From SKVR01 sp046291875 (GTDB lineage: Bacteria; Bacteroidota; Bacteroidia; Bacteroidales; UBA7960): a stretch of DNA of 64,000 bases. Below are positions 36,098 to 43,590 of the stretch, one piece after another. The stretch covers positions 1 to 64,000 of the forward strand of contig JBKBSF010000008.1 of NCBI GenBank assembly GCA_046291875.1. Direction: 5' to 3'. The position numbers and the translations under genes were made by a program. Under the pieces are notes generated by a model. The model saw nothing but the letters and a program-made list of their open reading frames with translations, did no database searches and had not been told where the DNA came from. Numbering within the stretch: position 1 is the first letter of the stretch; every line of letters begins with the position of its first letter.

Positions 36098-38293
36098 TCA
36101 ATTGCCCATTTCCGACATAAACTTGATGCGCATCAGCCGGATCTCTTCCTCGGTAAAATCATCTTCACCCAGTTCAACCAATGCATCGGAGTAGGAGTCG
36201 GTTTCAGCAGTTTTAAAATAATCAAAGATCTCATCCTGCTTGTCTTCATCAATTACTTCGTTGATATAGTAATTGATATCGATTTTGGTACCGGAGGCCA
36301 CAATACTTTCGATCTCCTGAAGCAATTCGTCGAACTCAAGCCCTTTGGCATAGGCAATATCTTCCAGGGGCTTTTTCCTGTCGATATTCTGAATGATGTA
36401 AACCTTGATACCCGATTTATTGACAACAGATTTTACCACCATATCCATGGGGCGTTCAATCTCGTTGTCCTCTACATACTTTTTGATAAGCTCAACAAAG
36501 GGTTTACCAAATCTTTCGGCTTTTCCTGACCCAACGCCAGAAATCTGTTTGAGTTCTTCAATCTTTACCGGGTATTGTATAGCCATATCTTCCAGGGAAG
36601 GATCCTGAAAGATCACGAAGGGAGGCAGGTTATTTTTCTTGGCAATCTCTTTGCGCAAATCTTTGAGCATGGCAAAGAGCATTTTATCGGTAGCACTGGT
36701 TTTGGCGCCACTGCCACGGAATTCTTCATCTCCCTCTTCGCCCAATTTCCGGTCCTTACTTACCTTAACAGATTTGGGATTATCCAGAAACTCTTTCCCT
36801 TTGGGGGTAACCTTCAGGGTTCCGTAATTCTCAATATCCTTCTCAACTAATCTTTCAATAATACTTTGTCTGACAATACCTTGCCAGAATTTCTCGTCAT
36901 TTTCGGCACCCTTGCCGAACACTTCCAACTGATGGTGCTTACAGGATTTTACAGTTCCGGTACTTTTACCCATAATAACATTAATTACATGTTTGGTTTT
37001 AAAAATCTCTTTTACGGCCAAAATGGTTTCTAACAATTGGCAAATATATTCTTTTCCTTCAAACTTTTCTCTCGGGTTCAAACAATTATCGCACGATCCG
37101 CAATTGTCTTCCGGGTAGATCTCTCCGAAATAATTCAGCAGCAGTTTGCGGCGGCAAATGGCCGATTCGGCGTACGAAACGGTTTCGTGCAACAATTGCA
37201 TGCCTATTTCCTGCTCAGCTACTGGCTTCCCTTTGAGGAATTTTTCCAGCTTCTGAATGTCGTCGTAGGAGTAAAAGGCCACACAAATCCCTTCTCCGTC
37301 GTCGCGACCTGCCCTGCCGGTTTCCTGGTAATAGGATTCGAGGCTCTTGGGAATGTCGTTGTGAATCACAAAGCGCACATCGGGCTTGTCAATTCCCATG
37401 CCAAAAGCGATGGTTGCCACAATGACATCGATATCTTCTTTCAGAAACTTATCCTGTGTAGACACACGCACCTGCGAATCAAGCCCTGCATGGTAGGGTA
37501 AGGCATTGATCCCGTTTACGCGAAGGGTTTCTGCCATTTCTTCCACTTTCTTTCTGCTCAGGCAATAGATAATGCCCGATTTGCCGGGATGCTTATTGAT
37601 AAAACGGATGATCTCCTTGTTTACTTCTTCCGATTTGTGGCGCACCTCGTAGTAGAGATTGGCCCTGTTGAAGGAGGATTTGAACACCCTGGCATTGCTC
37701 ATGCCAAGGTTTTTTATGATATCCTGCTGCACTTTGGGAGTGGCAGTGGCAGTAAGAGCTATTACGGGTATCTTTTTTTCGAAAGAATCGATGATAGTAC
37801 GCAAGCGGCGATACTCGGGCCTGAAATCGTGCCCCCATTCTGATATACAGTGAGCTTCATCTACCGCCACGAATGACAGGTTGATGGTTTTCAGAAACTC
37901 AACATTTTCTTCCTTGGTAAGCGACTCAGGGGCAACGTACAGCAGTTTTGTCAGTCCGTTGCTCAGATCTTTCTTTACATCCAGTATCTCTGCTTTGCTC
38001 AATGAGGAGTTGAGCACATGAGCGATACTGTCGTAGGTGGCAAAATTACGGATGGCATCTACCTGGTTTTTCATCAATGCAATCAATGGCGAAACAATGA
38101 TTGCTGTACCCGGGCTGATAAGGGCAGGCAATTGATAGCACATAGATTTGCCTCCACCGGTGGGCATGATAACAAAACTATCCTCCCCTTCCAATAAGTT
38201 ATGAATAATGGCCTCCTGGTCTCCCTTAAACTTATCGTAACCAAAAATCTGCTTTAAAAGCATTTTAAGAGAAACTTCACTTTTAGTCTCCAT
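36098..38293 (-). CDS. recQ: ATP-dependent DNA helicase RecQ
   Basis: RecQ is a 3'-5' helicase that works in recombination and replication-fork repair. The 731-residue protein has Walker A MPTGGGKS (43-50), DEAH with the aromatic-rich loop VDEAHCISEWGHDF (about 136-150), motif VI (QETGRAGRDDGEG), and the zinc-binding cysteines of the RecQ-Ct domain (NCGSCDNC, with CRRK ahead of it). An RQC winged helix, an HRDC domain (LPPFVIFQDPSLEDMA, then ISGVGSGKAERFGKPF) and a C-terminal helix-turn-helix-like extension follow. The extension makes it longer than E. coli RecQ (609 aa), as is usual in Bacteroidota. It is transcribed divergently from kdsD. A TAGGTTTG -7 element lies about 108 nt upstream. 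Confidence 0.97.
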   Translation of the reverse strand: METKSEVSLKMLLKQIFGYDKFKGDQEAIIHNLLEGEDSFVIMPTGGGKSMCYQLPALISPGTAIIVSPLIALMKNQVDAIRNFATYDSIAHVLNSSLSKAEILDVKKDLSNGLTKLLYVAPESLTKEENVEFLKTINLSFVAVDEAHCISEWGHDFRPEYRRLRTIIDSFEKKIPVIALTATATPKVQQDIIKNLGMSNARVFKSSFNRANLYYEVRHKSEEVNKEIIRFINKHPGKSGIIYCLSRKKVEEMAETLRVNGINALPYHAGLDSQVRVSTQDKFLKEDIDVIVATIAFGMGIDKPDVRFVIHNDIPKSLESYYQETGRAGRDDGEGICVAFYSYDDIQKLEKFLKGKPVAEQEIGMQLLHETVSYAESAICRRKLLLNYFGEIYPEDNCGSCDNCLNPREKFEGKEYICQLLETILAVKEIFKTKHVINVIMGKSTGTVKSCKHHQLEVFGKGAENDEKFWQGIVRQSIIERLVEKDIENYGTLKVTPKGKEFLDNPKSVKVSKDRKLGEEGDEEFRGSGAKTSATDKMLFAMLKDLRKEIAKKNNLPPFVIFQDPSLEDMAIQYPVKIEELKQISGVGSGKAERFGKPFVELIKKYVEDNEIERPMDMVVKSVVNKSGIKVYIIQNIDRKKPLEDIAYAKGLEFDELLQEIESIVASGTKIDINYYINEVIDEDKQDEIFDYFKTAETDSYSDALVELGEDDFTEEEIRLMRIKFMSEMGN

Positions 38294-38400
38294 TTACCTA
38301 TTTAATGAATTACAAAATTTACAAAAAAGTCCCCAAAAATTATCCCGGCAGTAATTGACATTCTCCGGGAGAAAGTGGCCAAAACCCTTGCAAAGAAAGA

Positions 38401-38474
38401 CAAACCTACAAAACAATCATATTAGCATTCAGCAGGAATTTGCAATTACGGAAACAAAAAAAACCGTAGGTTTG
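38401..38474. promoter_or_regulatory. Symmetric divergent promoters of recQ and kdsD
   Basis: CAAACCTAC (38401-38409) and GTAGGTTTG (38466-38474) form a perfect 9-bp inverted repeat. Each arm contains a -7 element TAGGTTTG reading outward, toward recQ on the minus strand and kdsD on the plus strand. Starts would be near 38394 and 38481. The spacing to any -33 TTTG is imperfect. Confidence 0.5.
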
Positions 38475-38534
38475 TAGAGTAAATTTACTATTTAATAAAT
38501 TCAGTGCAAAATTATTTAACGCTAATAAACCTAT

Positions 38535-39506
38535 TTGACGTTGAAAACACGTGACGAGATCAAACAATCTGCTATTGAGACCATTACAATCGAAGCGCAA
38601 GCCATTGAAAACCTGAAAAACTACATCACCGACGACTTTGCATGGTGTGTTGAAAAAATTATCAACAGCAAGGGCAGGGTTGTCATTACCGGGATTGGGA
38701 AAAGTGCCATTATTGCCTCCAAAATAGTTGCTACTTTAAACTCTACGGGTACGCCTGCTATTTTCATGCATGCTGCCGATGCCATTCATGGCGATCTGGG
38801 TATCGTTCAAAAAGAAGATATTGCCATCTGCATCAGCAATAGCGGCAATACTCCCGAGATAAAAGTGCTGACACCCATGCTCAAGGCGCTGGGCAACTGC
38901 CTGATAGCCATGGTAGGCAACCTGGACTCTTACCTGGCCCGCCAGGCCGATCTGATCATCAATACCACAGTAGAAAAAGAGGCCAGCCCGGGCAACCCTG
39001 CTCCCACAAGCAGCACTACCGCCCAACTGGTAATGGGAGATGCCCTGGCTGTTGCACTGCTGCAGTGCCGGGGGTTTTCAACCCAGGATTTTGCCCGGTA
39101 CCACCCGGGAGGAGCTCTGGGCAAACAGCTTTATCTGAAGGTAAAAGACCTCTACATCAACAACGAAAAACCCCAGATACACCCCACTGCCAACATCAGG
39201 GAGGTAATCCTGGAGATCAGCACCAAACGCCTGGGAGCTACCGCCGTAATTGAAAACAACATCCTACTGGGGATCATTACCGATGGAGACCTCCGGCGCA
39301 TGCTCCAGAAAAGCGTTGCTACCGAATCTCTCACCGCCAGAGATATCATGAGTGAAAACCCTAAAACTATTCCGCCCGACATGCTGGCAGTGGAAGCTTT
39401 ACACATGATGCAAAACAACAATATCACTCAATTGCTTGTTGTAAACAATACACAATACCTGGGCATAGTGCATTTGCATGATATCCTCAATGAGGGGATT
39501 ATCTGA
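38535..39506 (+). CDS. kdsD: Arabinose-5-phosphate isomerase (KpsF/GutQ family)
   Basis: KdsD converts ribulose-5-phosphate to arabinose-5-phosphate, the first step toward Kdo in lipopolysaccharide. The 323-residue product has an N-terminal SIS domain (GRVVITGIGKSAIIASKIVATL, with CISNSGNTPEI) and two C-terminal CBS domains (from about 205). An in-frame TAA at 38526-38528 and the absence of any nearby ATG force a TTG start, either at 38535 (MTLKTRDE) or at 38541 (MKTRDE). It is transcribed divergently from recQ through the symmetric promoter region. lptB, another lipopolysaccharide gene, lies 500 bp downstream. Confidence 0.93.
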   Translation: MTLKTRDEIKQSAIETITIEAQAIENLKNYITDDFAWCVEKIINSKGRVVITGIGKSAIIASKIVATLNSTGTPAIFMHAADAIHGDLGIVQKEDIAICISNSGNTPEIKVLTPMLKALGNCLIAMVGNLDSYLARQADLIINTTVEKEASPGNPAPTSSTTAQLVMGDALAVALLQCRGFSTQDFARYHPGGALGKQLYLKVKDLYINNEKPQIHPTANIREVILEISTKRLGATAVIENNILLGIITDGDLRRMLQKSVATESLTARDIMSENPKTIPPDMLAVEALHMMQNNNITQLLVVNNTQYLGIVHLHDILNEGII

Positions 39507-39589
39507 TTACCCAACCCTAAACTTTGATTCAACCCATCGGTAGGTTGCACACTTTATTAACTTTTCTATTAACGTAAATTCTCTCTTTT

Positions 39590-39940
39590 ATGAGCCAGCT
39601 TATAAACGATTTCAATGATTACAGGGCCAGAATGAACGAAAAAATCCTGGGAGCCGACAACCTGGTGATCAAAAGATTATTTAACCTCGATACCAACACC
39701 TATGCAGAGGGTGCCCTTAGCAGCAAAGTGAAGGAGATGATAGGGCTATCGGCATCGATGGTGCTTCGCTGCGACGATTGTGTAAAATATCACCTGCAAA
39801 AGTGTCATGAATTGGGTGTAACCACCGAGGAGGTTTTTGAGGTGTTTGCCGTATCGAGCATTGTGGGTGGCACCATTGTAATACCCCATTTGCGACGCGC
39901 TGTTGAGTTCTGGGAGGAGCTTGTAAAAACGAACTCTTAA
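39590..39940 (+). CDS. Carboxymuconolactone decarboxylase / AhpD-like protein
   Basis: This is a 116-residue all-helical protein with the AhpD/CMD-family core: LSSKVKEMIGLSASMVLRCDDCVKYH, where the CxxC pair (CDDC) and the following His are the redox or proton-relay residues, then VTTEEVFEVFAVSSIVGG. AhpD-like members act as small disulfide reductases in peroxide defence, while others are uncharacterised; the CxxC favours the redox role here. It lies between kdsD and lptB, with 83 bp and about 70 bp spacing, and lptB has its own -7 element, so this may be a separate unit. Confidence 0.88.
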   Translation: MSQLINDFNDYRARMNEKILGADNLVIKRLFNLDTNTYAEGALSSKVKEMIGLSASMVLRCDDCVKYHLQKCHELGVTTEEVFEVFAVSSIVGGTIVIPHLRRAVEFWEELVKTNS

Positions 39941-39963
39941 CACACCAAATGTTTTAATTTGTC

Positions 39964-39971
39964 TAACTTTG
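39964..39971 (+). promoter_or_regulatory. -7 element of lptB
   Basis: TAACTTTG matches TAnnTTTG. The predicted start near 39978 lies downstream of the longer frame's first ATG (39959), so it decides in favour of the ATG at 40013 for lptB. Confidence 0.5.
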
Positions 39972-40012
39972 CGCCGGGTTTTTCAGCCAATCCCTTCCAA
40001 ACAGCAAATTCT

Positions 40013-40738
40013 ATGAAGCTCTACACCGAACACCTTGTAAAGAAGTATAAAAAAAGAACTGTAGTAAAAAAGGTTTCCGTTGAGGTAAGCCAGGGCGAGA
40101 TTGTAGGGTTGCTGGGCCCCAACGGTGCGGGTAAAACCACCACCTTCTATATGATAGTGGGTTTGATCAAACCCAACGAAGGGCGCATTTTTCTGGAAAA
40201 TACTGAGATTACCAATGAGCCGATGTACAAAAGGGCACAGAAGGGCATTGGATACCTGGCGCAGGAAGCCAGTGTATTTCGCACCCTGAGTGTAGAAGAC
40301 AACATAAAAGCTGTGCTGGAATTCACCAAAAAAACGAAAGCAGAGCAGGAGGAAAAGCTGGAAACCCTTCTCGATGAGTTTGGTCTTCAGCACATTCGCA
40401 AAAGCAAAGGGATCACCTTGTCGGGAGGTGAGCGGCGACGCACCGAAATAGCCCGATCGCTGGCCGTTGACCCCAAATTCATTCTTCTGGATGAGCCCTT
40501 TGCCGGTGTAGACCCTATTGCCGTAGAAGATATTCAAACCATTGTAAGCAAGCTTAAGGAGAAAAACATCGGGGTGCTCATTACCGACCACAATGTGCAC
40601 GAAACCCTCAATATTACCGACAGGGCTTACTTGCTATTTGAGGGCTCCATACTAAAGGCCGGCACTGCCGAAGACCTTGCCGGCGATGAGCAGGTACGGA
40701 AAGTTTACCTGGGTGAGAAATTCGAGCTGCGCCGCTGA
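40013..40738 (+). CDS. lptB: Lipopolysaccharide export ABC transporter ATP-binding protein
   Basis: LptB powers extraction of lipopolysaccharide from the inner membrane with LptFG. The 241-residue ATPase has Walker A GPNGAGKTT (from residue 35), the ABC signature LSGGERRR, Walker B FILLDEPFAGVDP and the switch His in ITDHNV. The LptB-typical DEPFAGVDPIAVEDIQ sequence separates it from other ABC ATPases. The ATG at 40013 is chosen because the -7 element TAACTTTG lies just upstream; the frame is open to 39959. The membrane subunits are not in the window. It ends 6 bp before the stop codon of a minus-strand membrane protein gene. Confidence 0.94.
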   Translation: MKLYTEHLVKKYKKRTVVKKVSVEVSQGEIVGLLGPNGAGKTTTFYMIVGLIKPNEGRIFLENTEITNEPMYKRAQKGIGYLAQEASVFRTLSVEDNIKAVLEFTKKTKAEQEEKLETLLDEFGLQHIRKSKGITLSGGERRRTEIARSLAVDPKFILLDEPFAGVDPIAVEDIQTIVSKLKEKNIGVLITDHNVHETLNITDRAYLLFEGSILKAGTAEDLAGDEQVRKVYLGEKFELRR

Positions 40739-40744
40739 CAGATA

Positions 40745-41455
40745 CTAAAAAGGTCTCATCTCCATGAGAATGATCTGCCATACGTGTGCCACTCCCTGCG
40801 ATGTAAGCCAGGGTGCCAGTACCAGAAGAAGTCCGAAAAAAGCCAGAAACCCGATACTGAACCAGTCGCCTCTGGTATAGGTACCTCTCCATGATGTAAG
40901 CGAAAAATCTTTTCTGGCAGCAGCCTCTGCAACTATGGATGTTCCCTGTGCTTCTTGCCTGCGTTTGGCAAGAAACTTAAAAGCCAGCCCCAGGTCATCA
41001 ATGGTAATAAACACCCCTCTGATGATCCGTTCCCAGATGGCTACACGGGTGCCGGCCCGTGCAACCCGACTGCTGGTTTGGGCTACAGCCCTGGCTCCTG
41101 CCGATAAGCCTGCCATACCAAATAAAACATCGAGATAAAGGGCAAGCCAAAAGGCAAAAACAATCAGGCCAATATCCAGTTTAAGCTCCCAGAGCGTTTC
41201 CAGCAAGGCATACTTCCCATTTTTGCTCAGAAGATACTGCCGCAGAATTTCCAGCAACCCGTGTACCGACACAACGGCAACCAGCCAGAACAACCCCAGC
41301 CATATACTTAAAATTATGGCCAGCCCAATATAAAGCACATTGAACAGGGTGCTGGAATCGTGGTGGATGATCCAGCGGATCAAAGGATTTATGTTTTCTT
41401 CTGACTGTGGAGCATCTACAGGCACACCACCGGGAACTGTAATTTTTTCTTCCAT
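40745..41455 (-). CDS. Uncharacterised inner membrane protein
   Basis: From the ATG at 41453-41455 the product is 236 residues. The open frame extends 33 codons further upstream, but that part overlaps ispF and has no protein-like character. A Pro/Glu-rich cytoplasmic start (MEEKITVPGGVPVDAPQSEE) is followed by about four hydrophobic segments: FNVLYIGLAIILSIWLGLFW with LVAVVSVHG, then LDIGLIVFAFWLALYLDVLF, and near the C-terminus WFSIGFLAFFGLLLVLAPWL. No motif I recognise. The start is 1 bp after the ispF stop, so the two genes are almost certainly translated from one mRNA, driven by the ispF promoter. Function unknown. Confidence 0.8.
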   Translation of the reverse strand: MEEKITVPGGVPVDAPQSEENINPLIRWIIHHDSSTLFNVLYIGLAIILSIWLGLFWLVAVVSVHGLLEILRQYLLSKNGKYALLETLWELKLDIGLIVFAFWLALYLDVLFGMAGLSAGARAVAQTSSRVARAGTRVAIWERIIRGVFITIDDLGLAFKFLAKRRQEAQGTSIVAEAAARKDFSLTSWRGTYTRGDWFSIGFLAFFGLLLVLAPWLTSQGVAHVWQIILMEMRPF

Positions 41456-41456
41456 G

Positions 41457-41936
41457 CTATTTTTTATACAGGAGAACCACAGCATGTGCGGCAACCCCTT
41501 TTTCTTCTCCCACAAAACCAAGTTTTTCGGTGGTAGTGGCTTTGATGGAAACATCTTCCTCTTCCAGACCTACTATTCCGGCAATGATTTGCTGCATGCG
41601 GGGGATAAACTCTGCAATTCTGGGTTTCTGCAACGATACAGTTGCATCAATATTTCCGGGCTCAAAACCCTTTGTGCGGATCAACTCAACGGTTTGTTGC
41701 AGCAGCAGCTTACTGTCAACCCCTTTGAGCGATGGATCGGTATCTGGAAAATGATACCCTATATCGCGCATACCGGCTGCTCCCAGCAAAGCATCCATGA
41801 TAGCATGGAGCAACACATCGGCATCCGAATGACCCAGCGAGCCTTTCTCATGAGGAATTCCGATGCCTCCAATGGTAAGCACAAGGCCTTCCTGCAGCCG
41901 ATGCACATCATATCCGAAGCCAACCTTAATCTTCAT
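41457..41936 (-). CDS. ispF: 2-C-methyl-D-erythritol 2,4-cyclodiphosphate synthase
   Basis: IspF makes MEcPP in the non-mevalonate isoprenoid pathway. The 159-residue product has the zinc ligands Asp10 and His12 in GYDVHRL, the HSDADVLLHAIMDALLGAAG helix with the third ligand, the flexible loop with DIGYHFPDTDP, and the C-terminal KATTTEKLGFVGEEKGVAA. All family landmarks are intact, and the length is standard (about 158). It has a near-ideal promoter (42005-42035) and heads a two-gene operon with an uncharacterised membrane protein. Confidence 0.97.
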   Translation of the reverse strand: MKIKVGFGYDVHRLQEGLVLTIGGIGIPHEKGSLGHSDADVLLHAIMDALLGAAGMRDIGYHFPDTDPSLKGVDSKLLLQQTVELIRTKGFEPGNIDATVSLQKPRIAEFIPRMQQIIAGIVGLEEEDVSIKATTTEKLGFVGEEKGVAAHAVVLLYKK

Positions 41937-42004
41937 AAATATTCTGATCTAAAAAATAATCCCTGCCTCCCCTTAGGAAACAAAACCAGTACCATGAGAG
42001 AAGG

Positions 42005-42035
42005 CAAAAATACAAAGTATGTTTGTGCCTGCAAA
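42005..42035 (-). promoter_or_regulatory. Promoter of ispF
   Basis: On the minus strand TTTG (42035-42032), exactly 19 nt, and TATTTTTG (42012-42005) form a consensus Bacteroidota promoter. The -33 element lies next to the porV terminator. Confidence 0.75.
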
Positions 42036-42038
42036 ATC

Positions 42039-42077
42039 AAAAAAAATGGGTCGAGGTGTTTTGCAACATCCCGACCC
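42039..42077 (-). terminator. Rho-independent terminator of porV
   Basis: On the minus strand CGGGTCG ... CGACCC (arms 42077-42072 and 42053-42048) is followed by A and a run of T (42046-42039), 33 bp after the porV stop. Confidence 0.8.
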
Positions 42078-42109
42078 GTTGAGCCTTCCGAAAAAAGGAA
42101 GAAAAATCG

Positions 42110-43351
42110 TTACTGCCCTATTGAGCCAAGGGCATCAAAATCGAATGTAAGTGAGAACCGGAGTACATTCTCCAGCGGGCTGCGTTGCATTACAGGGATG
42201 ATGTAAGAGAAATCCAGACCGAAAACATTGTATTTCAAGCCCACTCCCAGGGTAAAAAACTTACGGTTTCCTTTGGTTTCATGCTCATGAAAATATCCTC
42301 CCCGGATGGCAAATTGCCGGTCGTACCAGTATTCCATACCAAAGCCATAGGTTATTTCCTGCATTTCTTCTCTGAATCCATCGGGTGCATCATTGAAAGA
42401 ACCGAACATCCCTGCAACTACAGAGCGGTTGGGGTCCTGCCCTCTGAAAATCACCAGATTATTATCGTCATCTCTCACCAGTTCGCCCTGTTCGTTGCGC
42501 ATATAGATGGGAGGTGTAGGCACAAGGAGCTTATTGAGATCAAGACTAAAGGCAATGGAGTTATATTCGTCGATATCAAGACGAAGGGTAGGCCCTAAGC
42601 GCAGGTTGATGGGGATAAAATTAGCGTTGAAGTCATCGGAGTAAGAAATTTTATTACCGATATTGGAGATATTGATCCCTGCAGAGAAGGTAGCAGGAGT
42701 TCTTCTCCAGTCGAGTTCTCTTTCGTAGTAAGCAGAAACATCGGCAGCAAGTGCACGTCCGGGATTGGTGGGCTGCCCTCCCACATCCTGCCCCTGGGTA
42801 AGGTTGGAGTGAATGTAGCGCAGTGCAATTGCACCTGAGATGTTCTCTCCGAGTTTACGTGCATAGGCCACATCAAGGGCAAACTCGCTGGGGCGATAAA
42901 GGCCTAATTCCTGCCCTCCCTCTCCTGTAAACATAATGTCGCCAAGGGAGAAAAACATAAGCGAAGCTGCAATGGTTTGCATGTCGTCGATTCGCTTAAA
43001 GCCACTCAGGTAAGAAAGATTGATATCGTTTACCAGGTTGCGCAGCCAGGGGGTATAATTCAGTGCCAGTCCCATGTCCTGTTCTATAAAAGCAAATTTG
43101 GCAGGGTTCCAGTGCATGGAATTTGCATCGGGCCTGGAAGAAACCCCCACATCGCCCATAGCCCCGGAACGCGCATCGGGAGCGATCATCAGGAATGGCA
43201 CCGCAGTGGTAATGGTGCGAACACGATTCTGACCCAAAAGGTCGCTATAGTTGGGAGGTGTATCCTGACCCAGTGACAGCAAACTGGAGGTAAGAAAAAA
43301 AGACAGCGCCAAACTCATATATACTGTCTTATTGAAAATCAACTTTGTCAT
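42110..43351 (-). CDS. porV: Type IX secretion system outer membrane protein PorV
   Basis: PorV (LptO) is the outer membrane beta-barrel that shuttles type IX cargo from the translocon to the PorU sortase. The 413-residue product begins with a signal peptide (VYMSLALSFFLTSSLLSLGQ) and continues with the family start: VPFLMIAPDARSGAMGDVG, SMHWNPAKFAF and LNYTPWLRNLVNDINLSYLS. The remaining part is amphipathic beta-strands ending in FDFDALGSIGQ. It is in the same orientation as, and 239 bp after, porU. The intervening DNA holds its own promoter (43431-43464). Length matches the family (about 380-410). Confidence 0.96.
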   Translation of the reverse strand: MTKLIFNKTVYMSLALSFFLTSSLLSLGQDTPPNYSDLLGQNRVRTITTAVPFLMIAPDARSGAMGDVGVSSRPDANSMHWNPAKFAFIEQDMGLALNYTPWLRNLVNDINLSYLSGFKRIDDMQTIAASLMFFSLGDIMFTGEGGQELGLYRPSEFALDVAYARKLGENISGAIALRYIHSNLTQGQDVGGQPTNPGRALAADVSAYYERELDWRRTPATFSAGINISNIGNKISYSDDFNANFIPINLRLGPTLRLDIDEYNSIAFSLDLNKLLVPTPPIYMRNEQGELVRDDDNNLVIFRGQDPNRSVVAGMFGSFNDAPDGFREEMQEITYGFGMEYWYDRQFAIRGGYFHEHETKGNRKFFTLGVGLKYNVFGLDFSYIIPVMQRSPLENVLRFSLTFDFDALGSIGQ

Positions 43352-43430
43352 TACTATTGAAATATTAATGTAAATATGTGATGCATTTGAAGACTAATGT
43401 CCTTAAAGAAAGAAGGTTGCAAATAAACCG

Positions 43431-43464
43431 CAAACCTACGCTTTTTTTCCCAATCCTGAGCAAA
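43431..43464 (-). promoter_or_regulatory. Promoter of porV
   Basis: On the minus strand TTTG (43464-43461), 22 nt, and TAGGTTTG (43438-43431). Start about 73 nt before the porV ATG. Confidence 0.55.
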
Positions 43465-43590
43465 AAACCTGATGCCGCCGGATACCGGAAAATACTAACG
43501 AACCTTACCCCTCCTTATTGTCTGGCGGTTTGGAGAAAAGCAAAAAATCCGCAATCCCCCGATACCCTGCAAGGGTTTTCCTTTGGGCAA

